From Rhodospirillales bacterium (GTDB taxonomy: Bacteria > Pseudomonadota > Alphaproteobacteria > Acetobacterales > Acetobacteraceae), in NCBI GenBank assembly GCA_015654825.1, contig JAATGE010000539.1, positions 1-8,485 of the forward strand: DNA of 8,485 bases. The letters run 5' to 3'. Of the stretch, positions 1 to 6,852 are shown piece by piece. Positions within the stretch are counted from its first letter, which is position 1, and the number at the start of each line of letters is the position of its first letter. The position numbers and the translations under genes are program-made. The notes below the pieces were generated by a model. It did not search any database and was not told where the DNA came from. It saw nothing but the letters and a program-made list of their open reading frames with translations.

Positions 1-2493
1 CATGCCGACCTTCTTGATCTCCGCCAGCGCGTCACGGATCGCCAGCGGGCCGCCCGCCAACAGCTCCATGGAAAAAGCGGCGTCCGATCGGGTGATTGAA
101 GGCGGCAGCATGCGAATACCCATGCGCGCCGCTTCCTGGCGCAGCGCCGCCAACTTGTCGGTATTGGCAATGGAAAGCGACATGCAGGCGGCCAGGAATG
201 CCACCGGGTGATTGGCCTTCATCCAGGCGGTCTGATAGGAAACCAGTGCATAGGCGGCGGCGTGCGATTTCTTGAAACCGTAGTCCGCGAACTTCGCCAT
301 CAGATCGAATACTTCGACGGCCTTGGCATCGCTGATACCGCGCGCGATCGCACCCTCGGTAAAAATCTGCCGTTGACTGTCCATCTCGGAGCGAATTTTC
401 TTGCCCATCGCCCGCCGTAACAAATCGGCACTCCCCAAACTGTAGCCGCCCATTTTCTGCGCGATCTGCATCACCTGTTCCTGGTAGACCATGATGCCAT
501 AGGTCTCTTCCAGGATATCCCTCAACTCTTCGTGCGGCGGCTGCCACGGCTCGCCGTGCTTGCGCTGGCAATACGCCGGTATGTTGGCCATCGGTCCGGG
601 GCGGTACAGCGCGCCGGCGGCGATCAGATCGCCGAACCGGTCCGGCCGCATTTGCCGCAGCACGTCACGCATGCCTTGGCTTTCAAACTGGAAGACGCCG
701 CCGGCATCGCCGCGCGACAGCATGGCGTAGGTTTTCTCATCATCGAGGGGAATGCGGTCGAGATCGACTTCCGCCCCCTGCCCGCGCGCAAACGCAACCG
801 CCTTCTGCAGGATCGTCAATGTCGTCAGGCCCAGGAAATCGAATTTTACCAGGCCCGCCTGCTCGACATATTTCATGTTGTACTGCGTCACCAGCGTGCC
901 TTCCCGCGGGTCCCGGTACATCGGCACCAGGTCGGTCAGCGGGCGGTCGCCGATGACCACCCCGGCGGCGTGCGTGCTGGCGTGACGGTAAAGTCCCTCT
1001 ATCTGCATGGCGATTTCCAACAGACGCCGCACGGACTCGTCGGCGTCGCGCAAATCGGCTAGCCGGCGCTCGCCTTCCACCGCTTCCTTCAACGTCACCG
1101 GTTTGGCGGGATTGTTGGGTATCAGTTCCGCGACCCGGTTGACCTGGCCGTACGGCATGCCCAACACGCGGCCGACGTCACGAACCGCCGCGCGTGCCTG
1201 CAATTTTCCGAACGTTATTATTTGCGCCACGCGCTCATTGCCGTATTCGCGGCGCACGTAGCTGATCACTTCGTCGCGCCGCTCCTGGCAGAAATCGATA
1301 TCGAAATCCGGCATCGAAACGCGTTCCGGATTGAGAAACCGTTCGAATAGCAGATTGAACTGCAGCGGATCCAGGTCGGTAATGGTCAGCGCCCAGGCCA
1401 CCACCGACCCGGCACCGGAGCCGCGCCCGGGGCCCACCGGAATGCCCTGCGCCTTGGCCCATTGGATGAAGTCGGCCACGATCAGGAAATAGCCGGCGAA
1501 ACCCATTTCGACGATGACGCGCAGCTCATACTCCAGCCGCTCCTCGTAGCGTGCCGCGCCATCCGTTCCTTTTGCCGCCATGCGCAGTGCCAAACCCTCG
1601 CGGGCCATGGCACGCAACGTTTCCTCCTCCGTGGTTCCCGGGCGCACCTTGGGGCAAACCGGCAGCAGCGGCTTGCGAGTTTCCGCCATGGCGGCGCAGG
1701 TCCGTGCAATGGCCAACGTGTTGTCGCAGGCGTCGGGCAGATCGGCGAACAATGCGCGCATGGCGGCGGCGGGCTTGAACCAATGCTCCGGGGTTACGCG
1801 CCGCCGGTCCGCATCCGCCAGCATACGGCTTTCGGCAATGCACATCAGCGCGTCGTGCGCCTCATACATCGCGGGCCGATCGAAAAAACACTCGTTGGTG
1901 GCGACCAGCGGCAAGCCAAAACGATCCGCCAGGGTTATCAACCCGGGCTCCAGCGCGCGGTCCAAATTGGTATTGTGGCGGTGCAACTCTACCGCCAAAC
2001 GATCGCCGAATGCCTCGCGCATGCGCGCCAGCAGGGAGGCGGCCTCCGGCTCGCGTCCCTCCGACAGCAGGCGCGCCAGCGGCCCGCGCGTGCCGCCGGT
2101 CAATAGGAACAAACCCTCCGCGCGCGCGGCGATGGTATCGAATGCAAGGTGCGGCGCCGCCGGGTCGCTCTCAAGGAATCCGGCGGACGACAAGTGCTGC
2201 AGATTGTCGATGCCGGCGGTGGTCTGCGCCAGCAACACGATCGGGTCAGGTGCCAACCCCGGTTTTTCGGTGCGCGCGAGTGAAATCTGGCAGCCGATGA
2301 TCGGCTGCACCCCCTTGCCAACGCAGTATTGCGAAAATTCCAGAGCGCCGAACAGGTTTGCGGTGTCGGTGATCGCAACCGCCGGCATGCGCGCCTCGCG
2401 CGCCAGCGCCGCGATCTGATCCACGCGGATGGCACCTTCGCTCAACGAGTAGGCGGAATGCACGCGCAGGTGCACGAAATCGGTGTGTGGCAT
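1..2493 (-). CDS. dnaE: DNA polymerase III subunit alpha, 3' end cut off by window edge
   Basis: Catalytic subunit of the replicative polymerase, which extends primers 5'->3' at the fork with the clamp, clamp loader and epsilon proofreader. The frame is open from the ATG at 2493 to base 1, giving 831 codons of a family usually about 1,150 residues long; the end of the fingers and the tau- and clamp-binding C-terminus lie outside. An N-terminal PHP domain begins FVHLRVHSAYSL (residues 6-17). R10 and T44 stand where metal-binding PHP domains carry histidine, so this one is probably catalytically dead, as in E. coli. The nucleotide-binding GRGSGAGS is at 356-363. The palm aspartates are D396 and D398 (PDFDIDF) and D552 (KFDFLGL), matching E. 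coli D401, D403 and D555. The FKKSHAAAYAL motif lies near 736. The start is fixed by the family N-terminus; the Shine-Dalgarno (GGGGA, about 5 nt upstream) is weak. A large palindrome begins some 10 bases before the ATG. Identification is secure. Confidence 0.97.
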   Translation of the reverse strand, partial: MPHTDFVHLRVHSAYSLSEGAIRVDQIAALAREARMPAVAITDTANLFGALEFSQYCVGKGVQPIIGCQISLARTEKPGLAPDPIVLLAQTTAGIDNLQHLSSAGFLESDPAAPHLAFDTIAARAEGLFLLTGGTRGPLARLLSEGREPEAASLLARMREAFGDRLAVELHRHNTNLDRALEPGLITLADRFGLPLVATNECFFDRPAMYEAHDALMCIAESRMLADADRRRVTPEHWFKPAAAMRALFADLPDACDNTLAIARTCAAMAETRKPLLPVCPKVRPGTTEEETLRAMAREGLALRMAAKGTDGAARYEERLEYELRVIVEMGFAGYFLIVADFIQWAKAQGIPVGPGRGSGAGSVVAWALTITDLDPLQFNLLFERFLNPERVSMPDFDIDFCQERRDEVISYVRREYGNERVAQIITFGKLQARAAVRDVGRVLGMPYGQVNRVAELIPNNPAKPVTLKEAVEGERRLADLRDADESVRRLLEIAMQIEGLYRHASTHAAGVVIGDRPLTDLVPMYRDPREGTLVTQYNMKYVEQAGLVKFDFLGLTTLTILQKAVAFARGQGAEVDLDRIPLDDEKTYAMLSRGDAGGVFQFESQGMRDVLRQMRPDRFGDLIAAGALYRPGPMANIPAYCQRKHGEPWQPPHEELRDILEETYGIMVYQEQVMQIAQKMGGYSLGSADLLRRAMGKKIRSEMDSQRQIFTEGAIARGISDAKAVEVFDLMAKFADYGFKKSHAAAYALVSYQTAWMKANHPVAFLAACMSLSIANTDKLAALRQEAARMGIRMLPPSITRSDAAFSMELLAGGPLAIRDALAEIKKVGM

Positions 2494-2503
2494 GCTCGTC
2501 CCC

Positions 2504-2704
2504 AAGGAAGGCCAGGGGCTCTGCCCCTGGACCCCGCCGGGGAACTAGTCCCCAGACCCCGTTTAATTGGTCGGGGGAACAGGAGGCGGCAACTCGGGCG
2601 TTGGCAAGTTCTCGCTGCCCCCTCCTGTTCCCCCGACTAACAAACAGGTTCTAAGGACTTGTCCTTAGCGGGGGTCCAGGGGGCAGAGCCCCCTGGCCTT
2701 CTTA
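2504..2704. repeat. Compound inverted-repeat element between lolD and dnaE
   Basis: The gap is almost entirely palindromic at two scales. Two arms of about 85 nt face each other around a centre near 2592-2615. The inner parts are a perfect 17-bp inverted repeat (GTCGGGGGAACAGGAGG at 2570-2586 against 2621-2637), extended by four more pairs after one mismatch. The outer parts (2504-2535 against 2671-2704) match apart from small indels. Each arm also folds on itself. Left: stem CCAGGGGC with a 3-nt loop at 2512-2530, and GGGGA/TCCCC at 2539-2553. Right: stem CCAGGGGGC with a 3-nt loop at 2676-2696, and CTAAGGAC/GTCCTTAG at 2651-2668. The arms differ in sequence, but the paired positions change together, so every hairpin survives. 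I see no ORF and no U-run that would make it a plain terminator. It may be a mobile palindromic repeat of a type I recall from Acetobacteraceae genomes; its copy number cannot be judged here. Confidence 0.85.
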
Positions 2705-2717
2705 TGGCGCGACCATA

Positions 2718-3395
2718 CTACACCGAGACCGCGCGCCCATCCCTAAGCGTCACCACACGGTCCATGCGGCGTGCGAGTTCTGTGTTATGGGTTGCAATAA
2801 GTGCTGCAACGCCTTGATCATGAACGATTTTTAGAAGTTCGCCGAACACTTTGTCGGATGTTCCAACATCGAGATTCCCGGTCGGTTCGTCGGCCAGCAG
2901 CACGCCGGGCCGGTTGGCGAGTGCCCGGGCGATCGCGACTCGCTGTTGCTCGCCGCCCGAGAGCTTGCCCGGCAGATGGCTCGCGCGGTCCGCGAGGCCA
3001 AACGAGGCGAGCAGCGCGCGGGCGCGGTCCGCGGCCTCGCGGCGGCCGACGCCGGCGATCATTTGCGGCAACGCGACGTTCTCCAGCGCCGAGAACTCGG
3101 CCAGCAGGTGGTGGAACTGGTAGACGAAGCCGACGCGCAGGCGCCGTATGGCCGTGCGCTCCGCGTCGGCCAGTGTGCCGCAGGCGCGCCCGTCGATCAG
3201 CACCTCGCCGCCGTCCGGCCGCTCCAGCAGGCCGGCCAGGTGCAGCAACGTGGACTTGCCGGTGCCGCTCGGCGCCACGAGCGCCACAATTTCGCCGGCC
3301 TGCAGATCGAGGTCCACGCCGCGCAGCACGGGCAAATCCCCCGCCTCACCGCGATAGGTGCGCGCGACACCGCGCAATGCCAGCGGGTCACTCAT
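2718..3395 (-). CDS. lolD: Lipoprotein-releasing ABC transporter ATP-binding protein LolD
   Basis: ATPase of the Lol complex. On the cytoplasmic face of the inner membrane it hydrolyses ATP to drive extraction of outer-membrane lipoproteins, which the periplasmic carrier LolA then takes up. At 225 residues it is normal length. Walker A is APSGTGKST (41-49), with alanine at the usual first glycine; I recall the same change in other alphaproteobacterial LolD proteins, so I do not read it as a defect. The Q-loop region [10 protein letters not shown] (Q93) is LolD-like. The signature LSGGEQQR starts at 145, Walker B ends at D169-E170, and the switch histidine is H203. The ATG overlaps the end of the permease gene by 8 bp (ATGAGTGA), and a strong GGAGG (3405-3409) sits 9 nt upstream inside that gene, so translation is probably coupled. 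The repeat-filled gap that follows separates it from dnaE. LolD is much likelier than a MacB-type ATPase because of the adjacent LolC-type permease. Confidence 0.95.
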   Translation of the reverse strand: MSDPLALRGVARTYRGEAGDLPVLRGVDLDLQAGEIVALVAPSGTGKSTLLHLAGLLERPDGGEVLIDGRACGTLADAERTAIRRLRVGFVYQFHHLLAEFSALENVALPQMIAGVGRREAADRARALLASFGLADRASHLPGKLSGGEQQRVAIARALANRPGVLLADEPTGNLDVGTSDKVFGELLKIVHDQGVAALIATHNTELARRMDRVVTLRDGRAVSV

Positions 3396-4638
3396 GGCGC
3401 AGCGCCTCCACCGGGTCGGTGCGCGCCGCGCGCCAGCTTGGATAGAGCGTGGCGACCAGCGACAACACCAGCGCCATGATCACCACCTGCACCACGTTGC
3501 CCATTTCCAGTTTGGCCGGCAGGTGGGTCAGATAGTACACTTCCGGATCGAACAGTTTTGCTCCGAGCACGTTTTGCAGAAACTGCCTGATGCGCTCGAT
3601 GTTCAGGCAGAGCACCACGCCGAGCAGGGTGCCAACCACGGTGCCGGTGACACCCACCGAGGCACCGCACATCAGGAAGATGCGCATGATGTTGCCCCGC
3701 GTGGCACCGAGCGTGCGCAGCACCGCGATATCGCCGGTCTTGTCCTTGACCATCATGATCAGGCTTGAAACGACGTTGAACGCGGCGACCAGGATGATCA
3801 GCGTCAGGATGAGGAACATCACGTTCTGTTCGACGGTGACGGCGGCGAAGAAGCTGTCGTTCGCTTCGGTCCAGTCGATGACCCGCACAGGTGTCGCGGC
3901 CAGCGCCTGCCGGATGGCGCGATTTACTTCGGCAACGCGATCGGGGTCCTTCACCATGACCTGGATGTCGGTCACCGCATCCGGTTTCTGGAAATAGATT
4001 TGCGCTGCCTCCAGCGGCAGGAACGTGTAGGATGAATTGTACTCGTTCATGCCTGCGTCGAAGATCGCCACGACGCGATAGGCCCGCACCCGCGGCACGG
4101 TGCCGAAGGCGGTCACTGCTCCCTCGGGCGAAATCAGCGTCAGGCGGGAACCGATGCCAAGGCCGAATCGCTGCGCCAAGCTAATGCCAACCACGATCCC
4201 GTCGTTACCCGCGAAATCGTTCAGCGAACCCAATTTGATGTTGTTGGCGATCGAGGGCAGCTCGCGCAGATCGGCCGGCTTGATGCCGCGCACCAGGCCC
4301 CCGGCGTTGGCGCCGTTGGCGCTGAACAGCACCTGGCCCTCGATGATCGGTGTGGCGGAAACCACCCCCGCCACCTTGCGGACTTTTCCGGCCAGCGCGT
4401 CGAAATCCGGCAGGCCGGTATTTTGCGTGGCGTATATGCCCAGATGGCCGTTCAGCCCGAGGATGCTGTCCAGCAGCGTGGATTTGAAGCCGCTCATCAC
4501 CGCCATGACGATGATCAGCGTGGCGACGCCAAGCGCTATGCCGACCAGCGAGAAACCGGCGATGACTGAAACGAAGCGCTCGCCGCGGCGGGCGCGCAAG
4601 TAGCGCGCCGCCACCGCGCGTTCGAATGCAGAGAACAT
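3388..4638 (-). CDS. lolC: Lipoprotein-releasing ABC transporter permease (LolC/LolE-type)
   Basis: Inner-membrane permease that binds lipoproteins destined for the outer membrane and, powered by LolD, passes them to LolA. The protein has 416 residues, the usual family length. The N-terminal signature [14 protein letters not shown] is followed by TM1 (about 25-48), then a long periplasmic MacB-type domain (about 50-265), then three helices of an FtsX-type domain (about 270-297, 316-347 and 378-400). The C-terminal [17 protein letters not shown] is typical. The frame stays open 39 codons further upstream, to 4755, but that extension lies inside proS and has no family similarity. The ATG at 4638 shares one base with the proS stop (TGATG), so I chose it. 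Only one permease gene is present, as is usual in alphaproteobacteria, where a hybrid LolC/E (LolF-like) protein is thought to work as a homodimer. The lolC symbol is therefore by convention. Confidence 0.94.
   Translation of the reverse strand: MFSAFERAVAARYLRARRGERFVSVIAGFSLVGIALGVATLIIVMAVMSGFKSTLLDSILGLNGHLGIYATQNTGLPDFDALAGKVRKVAGVVSATPIIEGQVLFSANGANAGGLVRGIKPADLRELPSIANNIKLGSLNDFAGNDGIVVGISLAQRFGLGIGSRLTLISPEGAVTAFGTVPRVRAYRVVAIFDAGMNEYNSSYTFLPLEAAQIYFQKPDAVTDIQVMVKDPDRVAEVNRAIRQALAATPVRVIDWTEANDSFFAAVTVEQNVMFLILTLIILVAAFNVVSSLIMMVKDKTGDIAVLRTLGATRGNIMRIFLMCGASVGVTGTVVGTLLGVVLCLNIERIRQFLQNVLGAKLFDPEVYYLTHLPAKLEMGNVVQVVIMALVLSLVATLYPSWRAARTDPVEALRHE
3405..3409 (-). promoter_or_regulatory. 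Ribosome binding site of lolD inside the permease gene
   Basis: On the minus strand GGAGG lies 9 nt before the lolD ATG, within the last codons of the upstream permease. It supports the ATG at 3395 and allows reinitiation by ribosomes finishing the permease. Confidence 0.75.
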
Positions 4639-5948
4639 CACGCGACCCGGCTCAGCGCGTCTTCCAACGACACTTCGTGCCGCTCGCCGGTGGCACGGCG
4701 CTTGAGCTCCACGCGCCCGGCCGCCGCCACCTTCGGGCCGACAATCATTTGCCACGGCACCCCCATCAGGTCCGCATCGGCGAATTTCGCGCCGGCGCGC
4801 TCGTCGCGATCATCCAGCAGTGCCTGGCCGCCGAGCTTTTCGTACAGCGCCTCGGTGATCGTACCGGTGGCCGCGTCACCGACACGCAGGTTCAGGATCG
4901 CGACGCGGAACGGTGCCACGCTGTCCGGCCAGACGATGCCGGCATCGTCGTGCGACGCCTCAATGATGGCTCCCACCAGGCGCGACACGCCGATGCCGTA
5001 GCTGCCCATTTCGGGCACGATCACGGCGCCGTCCGGGCCGGCCACGGAAAAGCCCATCGCCTTGCTGTATTTCTGGCCGAAATAGAAAATATGCCCGACC
5101 TCTATGCCGCGGCCTTCGCGCCGCCGCGCCGGGTCCAACCGCGCCCAGGCGCCTGCATCGTGTTTCTCGTCCGTGGCGGCATAATGCGTCGTCATCAGAT
5201 CGAAGAAACGATTCAGGTCCGCCTCGCTGCCGGTCGAGAAGCTGCTGCTGGAATAATCGATTTCCTCGAATGCCGCGTCGTAGAACACCTGGCTCTCGCC
5301 GGTCGGCGCCAGGATGATGAACTCGTGGCTGAGATCGCCGCCGATCGGCCCGGTATCCGCCACCATGGGAATGGCCTGCAGCCCCATGCGCCGAAACGTC
5401 CGCATGTAGGCCAGCATCATTTTCCGGTAACTCAGCACTGCGCCGGCGTAGTCGCGATCGAAACTGTAGGCGTCCTTCCTCAGGAACTCGCGCCCACGCA
5501 TGACGCCGAAACGCGGCCGCACCTCGTCGCGGAATTTCCACTGGATATGGTACAGAATCTGCGGCAGCTCGCGATAGCTGCGCAGTGCGCCGCGCGCGAT
5601 GTCGGTAATCATTTCCTCGTTGGTCGGCCCATAGAGCAGGTCGCGCTCATGCCTGTCCTTGATGCGCAGCATTTCCGGGCCGTACGCGTCGTAGCGGCCG
5701 CTTTCGCGCCATAGATCGGCGGTCTGCAGCGTCGGCATCAGCAGCTCCTGCGCGCCGGCCGCGTCCTGCTCCGCCCGCACGATGGCGGCGATGTTCTGCA
5801 GCACGCGAAACCCCATCGGCAGCCAGGCGTAGATGCCGGAAGCGGTCTGGCGCACTAGGCCGGCGCGCAGCATCAGCCGGTGCGAGGCGATCTGTGCCTC
5901 CGCCGGGGTTTCGCGGAGGGTCGGCACGAAGCTGCTTGAAAGGCGCAT
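4638..5948 (-). CDS. proS: Proline--tRNA ligase, short form without editing insert
   Basis: Class II aminoacyl-tRNA synthetase that charges tRNA-Pro with proline in the cytoplasm. At 436 residues it belongs to the compact alphaproteobacterial form; E. coli ProRS has 572. Motif 1 lies around [18 protein letters not shown] (27-44), the PTNEE element at 108-112, motif 2 around FRDE (139-142) and [13 protein letters not shown] (151-163), and motif 3 at [11 protein letters not shown] (315-325) with R323 as the ATP-contacting arginine. The anticodon-binding domain covers about 337-436. Between SHEF (207-210) and RGIEVGHIF (280-288) there are only about 70 residues where bacterial-type enzymes carry the roughly 180-residue INS domain that removes alanine from mischarged tRNA-Pro. 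A separate YbaK/ProXp-ala protein elsewhere may do that job (inference). An AGGA lies 10 nt before the ATG. It is the first gene of the proS-lolC-lolD unit. Confidence 0.97.
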   Translation of the reverse strand: MRLSSSFVPTLRETPAEAQIASHRLMLRAGLVRQTASGIYAWLPMGFRVLQNIAAIVRAEQDAAGAQELLMPTLQTADLWRESGRYDAYGPEMLRIKDRHERDLLYGPTNEEMITDIARGALRSYRELPQILYHIQWKFRDEVRPRFGVMRGREFLRKDAYSFDRDYAGAVLSYRKMMLAYMRTFRRMGLQAIPMVADTGPIGGDLSHEFIILAPTGESQVFYDAAFEEIDYSSSSFSTGSEADLNRFFDLMTTHYAATDEKHDAGAWARLDPARRREGRGIEVGHIFYFGQKYSKAMGFSVAGPDGAVIVPEMGSYGIGVSRLVGAIIEASHDDAGIVWPDSVAPFRVAILNLRVGDAATGTITEALYEKLGGQALLDDRDERAGAKFADADLMGVPWQMIVGPKVAAAGRVELKRRATGERHEVSLEDALSRVA

Positions 5949-6174
5949 GAAGATCGGGTCCTGGGCGTCCGGGTTGGGGCGCGGACCCTACAGCCCCACC
6001 GGGCCGACCGCCAGCGGGCGCCGGGGTTGCCTCGCGATATGGACAAGACGCAACCGGTGGTTGAGCCCTCTATAATATTGCTGCGCCGCACAATCGGTTC
6101 ACAGCAAGAAACTGTCGCTTAACGGGGTTAATCGTATGAAAATCAGATGACTTCGGCCCTACAACCTGATAGCA
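5949..6174 (-). promoter_or_regulatory. Probable proS promoter and leader region
   Basis: Because a terminator closes the upstream transcript at 6176-6209, the proS-lolC-lolD promoter should lie in these 226 bases. The best minus-strand -10 candidate is TATTAT (6072-6077), in the only AT-rich patch close to the gene; no good -35 stands 16-18 nt upstream, TGAACC at 6096-6101 being the nearest. The same patch reads TATAAT on the plus strand (6071-6076), also without a -35. Starting there, the leader would be about 115 nt and very GC-rich, with one small inverted repeat (GGTTGC/GCAACC at 6025-6030 and 6050-6055). A 13-bp palindrome, TTAAC-GGG-GTTAA (6119-6131), lies some 40 bp upstream of the -10 candidate and could be an operator. 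I found no coding region here. The promoter assignment rests mainly on position. Confidence 0.35.
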
Positions 6175-6175
6175 G

Positions 6176-6209
6176 AAAAAGGCCCCGCGCACCGGCGGCA
6201 CGCGGGGCC
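6176..6209 (-). terminator. Intrinsic terminator of the DUF1467 transcript
   Basis: On the minus strand a perfect 9-bp, almost all G-C stem (GGCCCCGCG at 6181-6189 against 6201-6209, 11-nt loop) is followed directly by five Ts. This is a classic Rho-independent terminator. No T-run follows it on the plus strand, so it acts on leftward transcription. It ends transcripts from the DUF1467 gene and separates them from proS. Confidence 0.85.
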
Positions 6210-6221
6210 GAGTTTAGGGAG

Positions 6222-6339
6222 GAAACGCCAGTCACACGGCAGGATGAGGAAACACCCTCGTCCTGCCGGTGATGATTCCGCCTTCCGCCGCTTCCGTCCA
6301 TCGAAAACAGCGGTGAATTGAGCGCTATTTTGGCGTTTC
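6222..6339 (-). other. Structured stretch in the DUF1467 3' UTR, possible small RNA
   Basis: Between the DUF1467 stop (6385) and the terminator (6176-6209) lie about 175 non-coding bases with nested inverted repeats. A perfect 9-bp pair, GAAACGCCA (6222-6230) with TGGCGTTTC (6331-6339), encloses two hairpins. One has 13-nt arms (6237-6249 and 6256-6268) with a single non-Watson-Crick position and a 6-nt loop. The other is a 5-bp stem, CCGCT/AGCGG (6288-6292 and 6309-6313). Together they could form a three-way junction just before the terminator, an arrangement seen in 3'-UTR-derived small RNAs. The one odd pair in the long hairpin is G-U if read on the plus strand and A-C on the minus strand, which slightly weakens the minus-strand reading. 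It does not match the SRP, 6S or tmRNA features I know. No dedicated promoter is visible. Confidence 0.3.
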
Positions 6340-6384
6340 AGACTGCGTACGCCTATTAATCCGCCAGGCGATCCCGCGCGCTGC

Positions 6385-6645
6385 CTAATCCTTCGGCAGG
6401 GCGAGCACGCCGGTGCGGAAACTCAGCCAATCGCTGCTGATGACGGCGAAGCAGATCCCCCAGATAACCAGCGAGACCGCGGTGGTGATCAGCAGCTTGC
6501 GGCCGATGTGCGCCTGGGCCGGCGCGCCGCGCCAACCGGTTGCCGAGTCGGGCTCCGCCACCGGGCGGGTGCCGAACGGAAGTACGGCGAATAGCGCCGT
6601 CCACCAGATGATGACGAACAGCACCAATCCGTTGAACCAGGCCAT
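6385..6645 (-). CDS. DUF1467 family small membrane protein
   Basis: An 86-residue protein of unknown function with two predicted membrane helices: about residues 4-22 (NGLVLFVIIWWTALFAVLP) and about 50-70 (KLLITTAVSLVIWGICFAVI), joined by a polar loop rich in Pro, Ala and Arg. The N-terminus MAWFNGLVLFVIIWWTALFAVLPFG is the hallmark of DUF1467, a family I know only from alphaproteobacteria and usually beside proS. The frame extends two codons further to a GTG at 6651, but GGAG (6651-6654) sits 5 nt before the ATG at 6645 and overlaps that GTG, so the ATG is the better start. The gene is separated from rnj by an AT-rich palindrome and from proS by a terminator, so it may be its own small transcription unit. 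I saw no clear promoter in 6646-6740. Its conserved position hints at an envelope role, but that is a guess. Confidence 0.85.
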   Translation of the reverse strand: MAWFNGLVLFVIIWWTALFAVLPFGTRPVAEPDSATGWRGAPAQAHIGRKLLITTAVSLVIWGICFAVISSDWLSFRTGVLALPKD

Positions 6646-6742
6646 AGGCACTCCGTAACTCAGCGAAGGCCGCGACCCAGGCCAATAACAGTTGAAAACA
6701 AGTACAGACTCCGACCAATGTCAGAGAACGAGGAACAATTAA

Positions 6743-6816
6743 CCAAAGTTTTTGCTTCTTTTTTCAAAAAGAAGTGCTTTTTCTTATTCTTTTTTGAAAA
6801 AACCAAAAAACGTTGG
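6743..6816. repeat. AT-rich nested inverted repeat after rnj, probable terminator element
   Basis: A sharply AT-rich block of long T and A runs in otherwise GC-rich DNA, lying 37 bases beyond the rnj stop. The outer arms CCAAAGTTTTT (6743-6753) and AAAAAACGTTGG (6805-6816) pair with one mismatch. Inside are a perfect 9-bp hairpin with a 2-nt loop (CTTCTTTTT/AAAAAGAAG, 6755-6774) and a shorter T6/A6 palindrome (6790-6802). Read leftward, it would give hairpins followed by U-rich stretches, suiting transcription termination for rnj. It could work in both directions and may bend the DNA. I recall similar AT-rich palindromes after genes in Acetobacteraceae, so it may be a dispersed repeat. No coding sequence is supported in 6646-6852. 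Confidence 0.65.
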
Positions 6817-6852
6817 TATATTTGGCCGTCGTTTTGGGTCGAAGCGCCGAAC

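Noticed and set aside
1462..2419. Plus-strand open frames opposite dnaE (214 and 279 codons)
   Set aside because: The minus frame is uninterrupted for 831 codons with all polymerase motifs; the plus frames are compositional shadows.
3255..3275. Altered Walker A of LolD (Ala in place of the first Gly) as a sign of an inactive ATPase
   Set aside because: The rest of the P-loop, including GTGKST, and all other ATPase motifs are intact, and I recall the same change in other alphaproteobacterial LolD proteins.
2801..3479. Long plus-strand open frames opposite lolD (214 and 177 codons)
   Set aside because: They are antisense to a well-conserved ABC ATPase, rich in Arg/Ala/Pro as expected from the complementary strand of GC-rich codons, and show no recognisable motif.
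4626..5714. 362-codon plus-strand frame opposite proS
   Set aside because: It is a mirror of the proS reading frame with His/Arg/Ala-rich low-information sequence; all ProRS motifs are on the other strand.
6071..6076. Plus-strand TATAAT as promoter for a rightward small RNA
   Set aside because: There is no acceptable -35 at the right distance, no rightward terminator, and no gene on that strand; the match is likely chance within an AT-rich patch.
5873..6091. Possible 72-codon leader ORF before proS starting with GTG
   Set aside because: It overlaps the proS N-terminus in another frame, starts upstream of or at the likely promoter, and has Arg-rich content typical of GC-driven frames.
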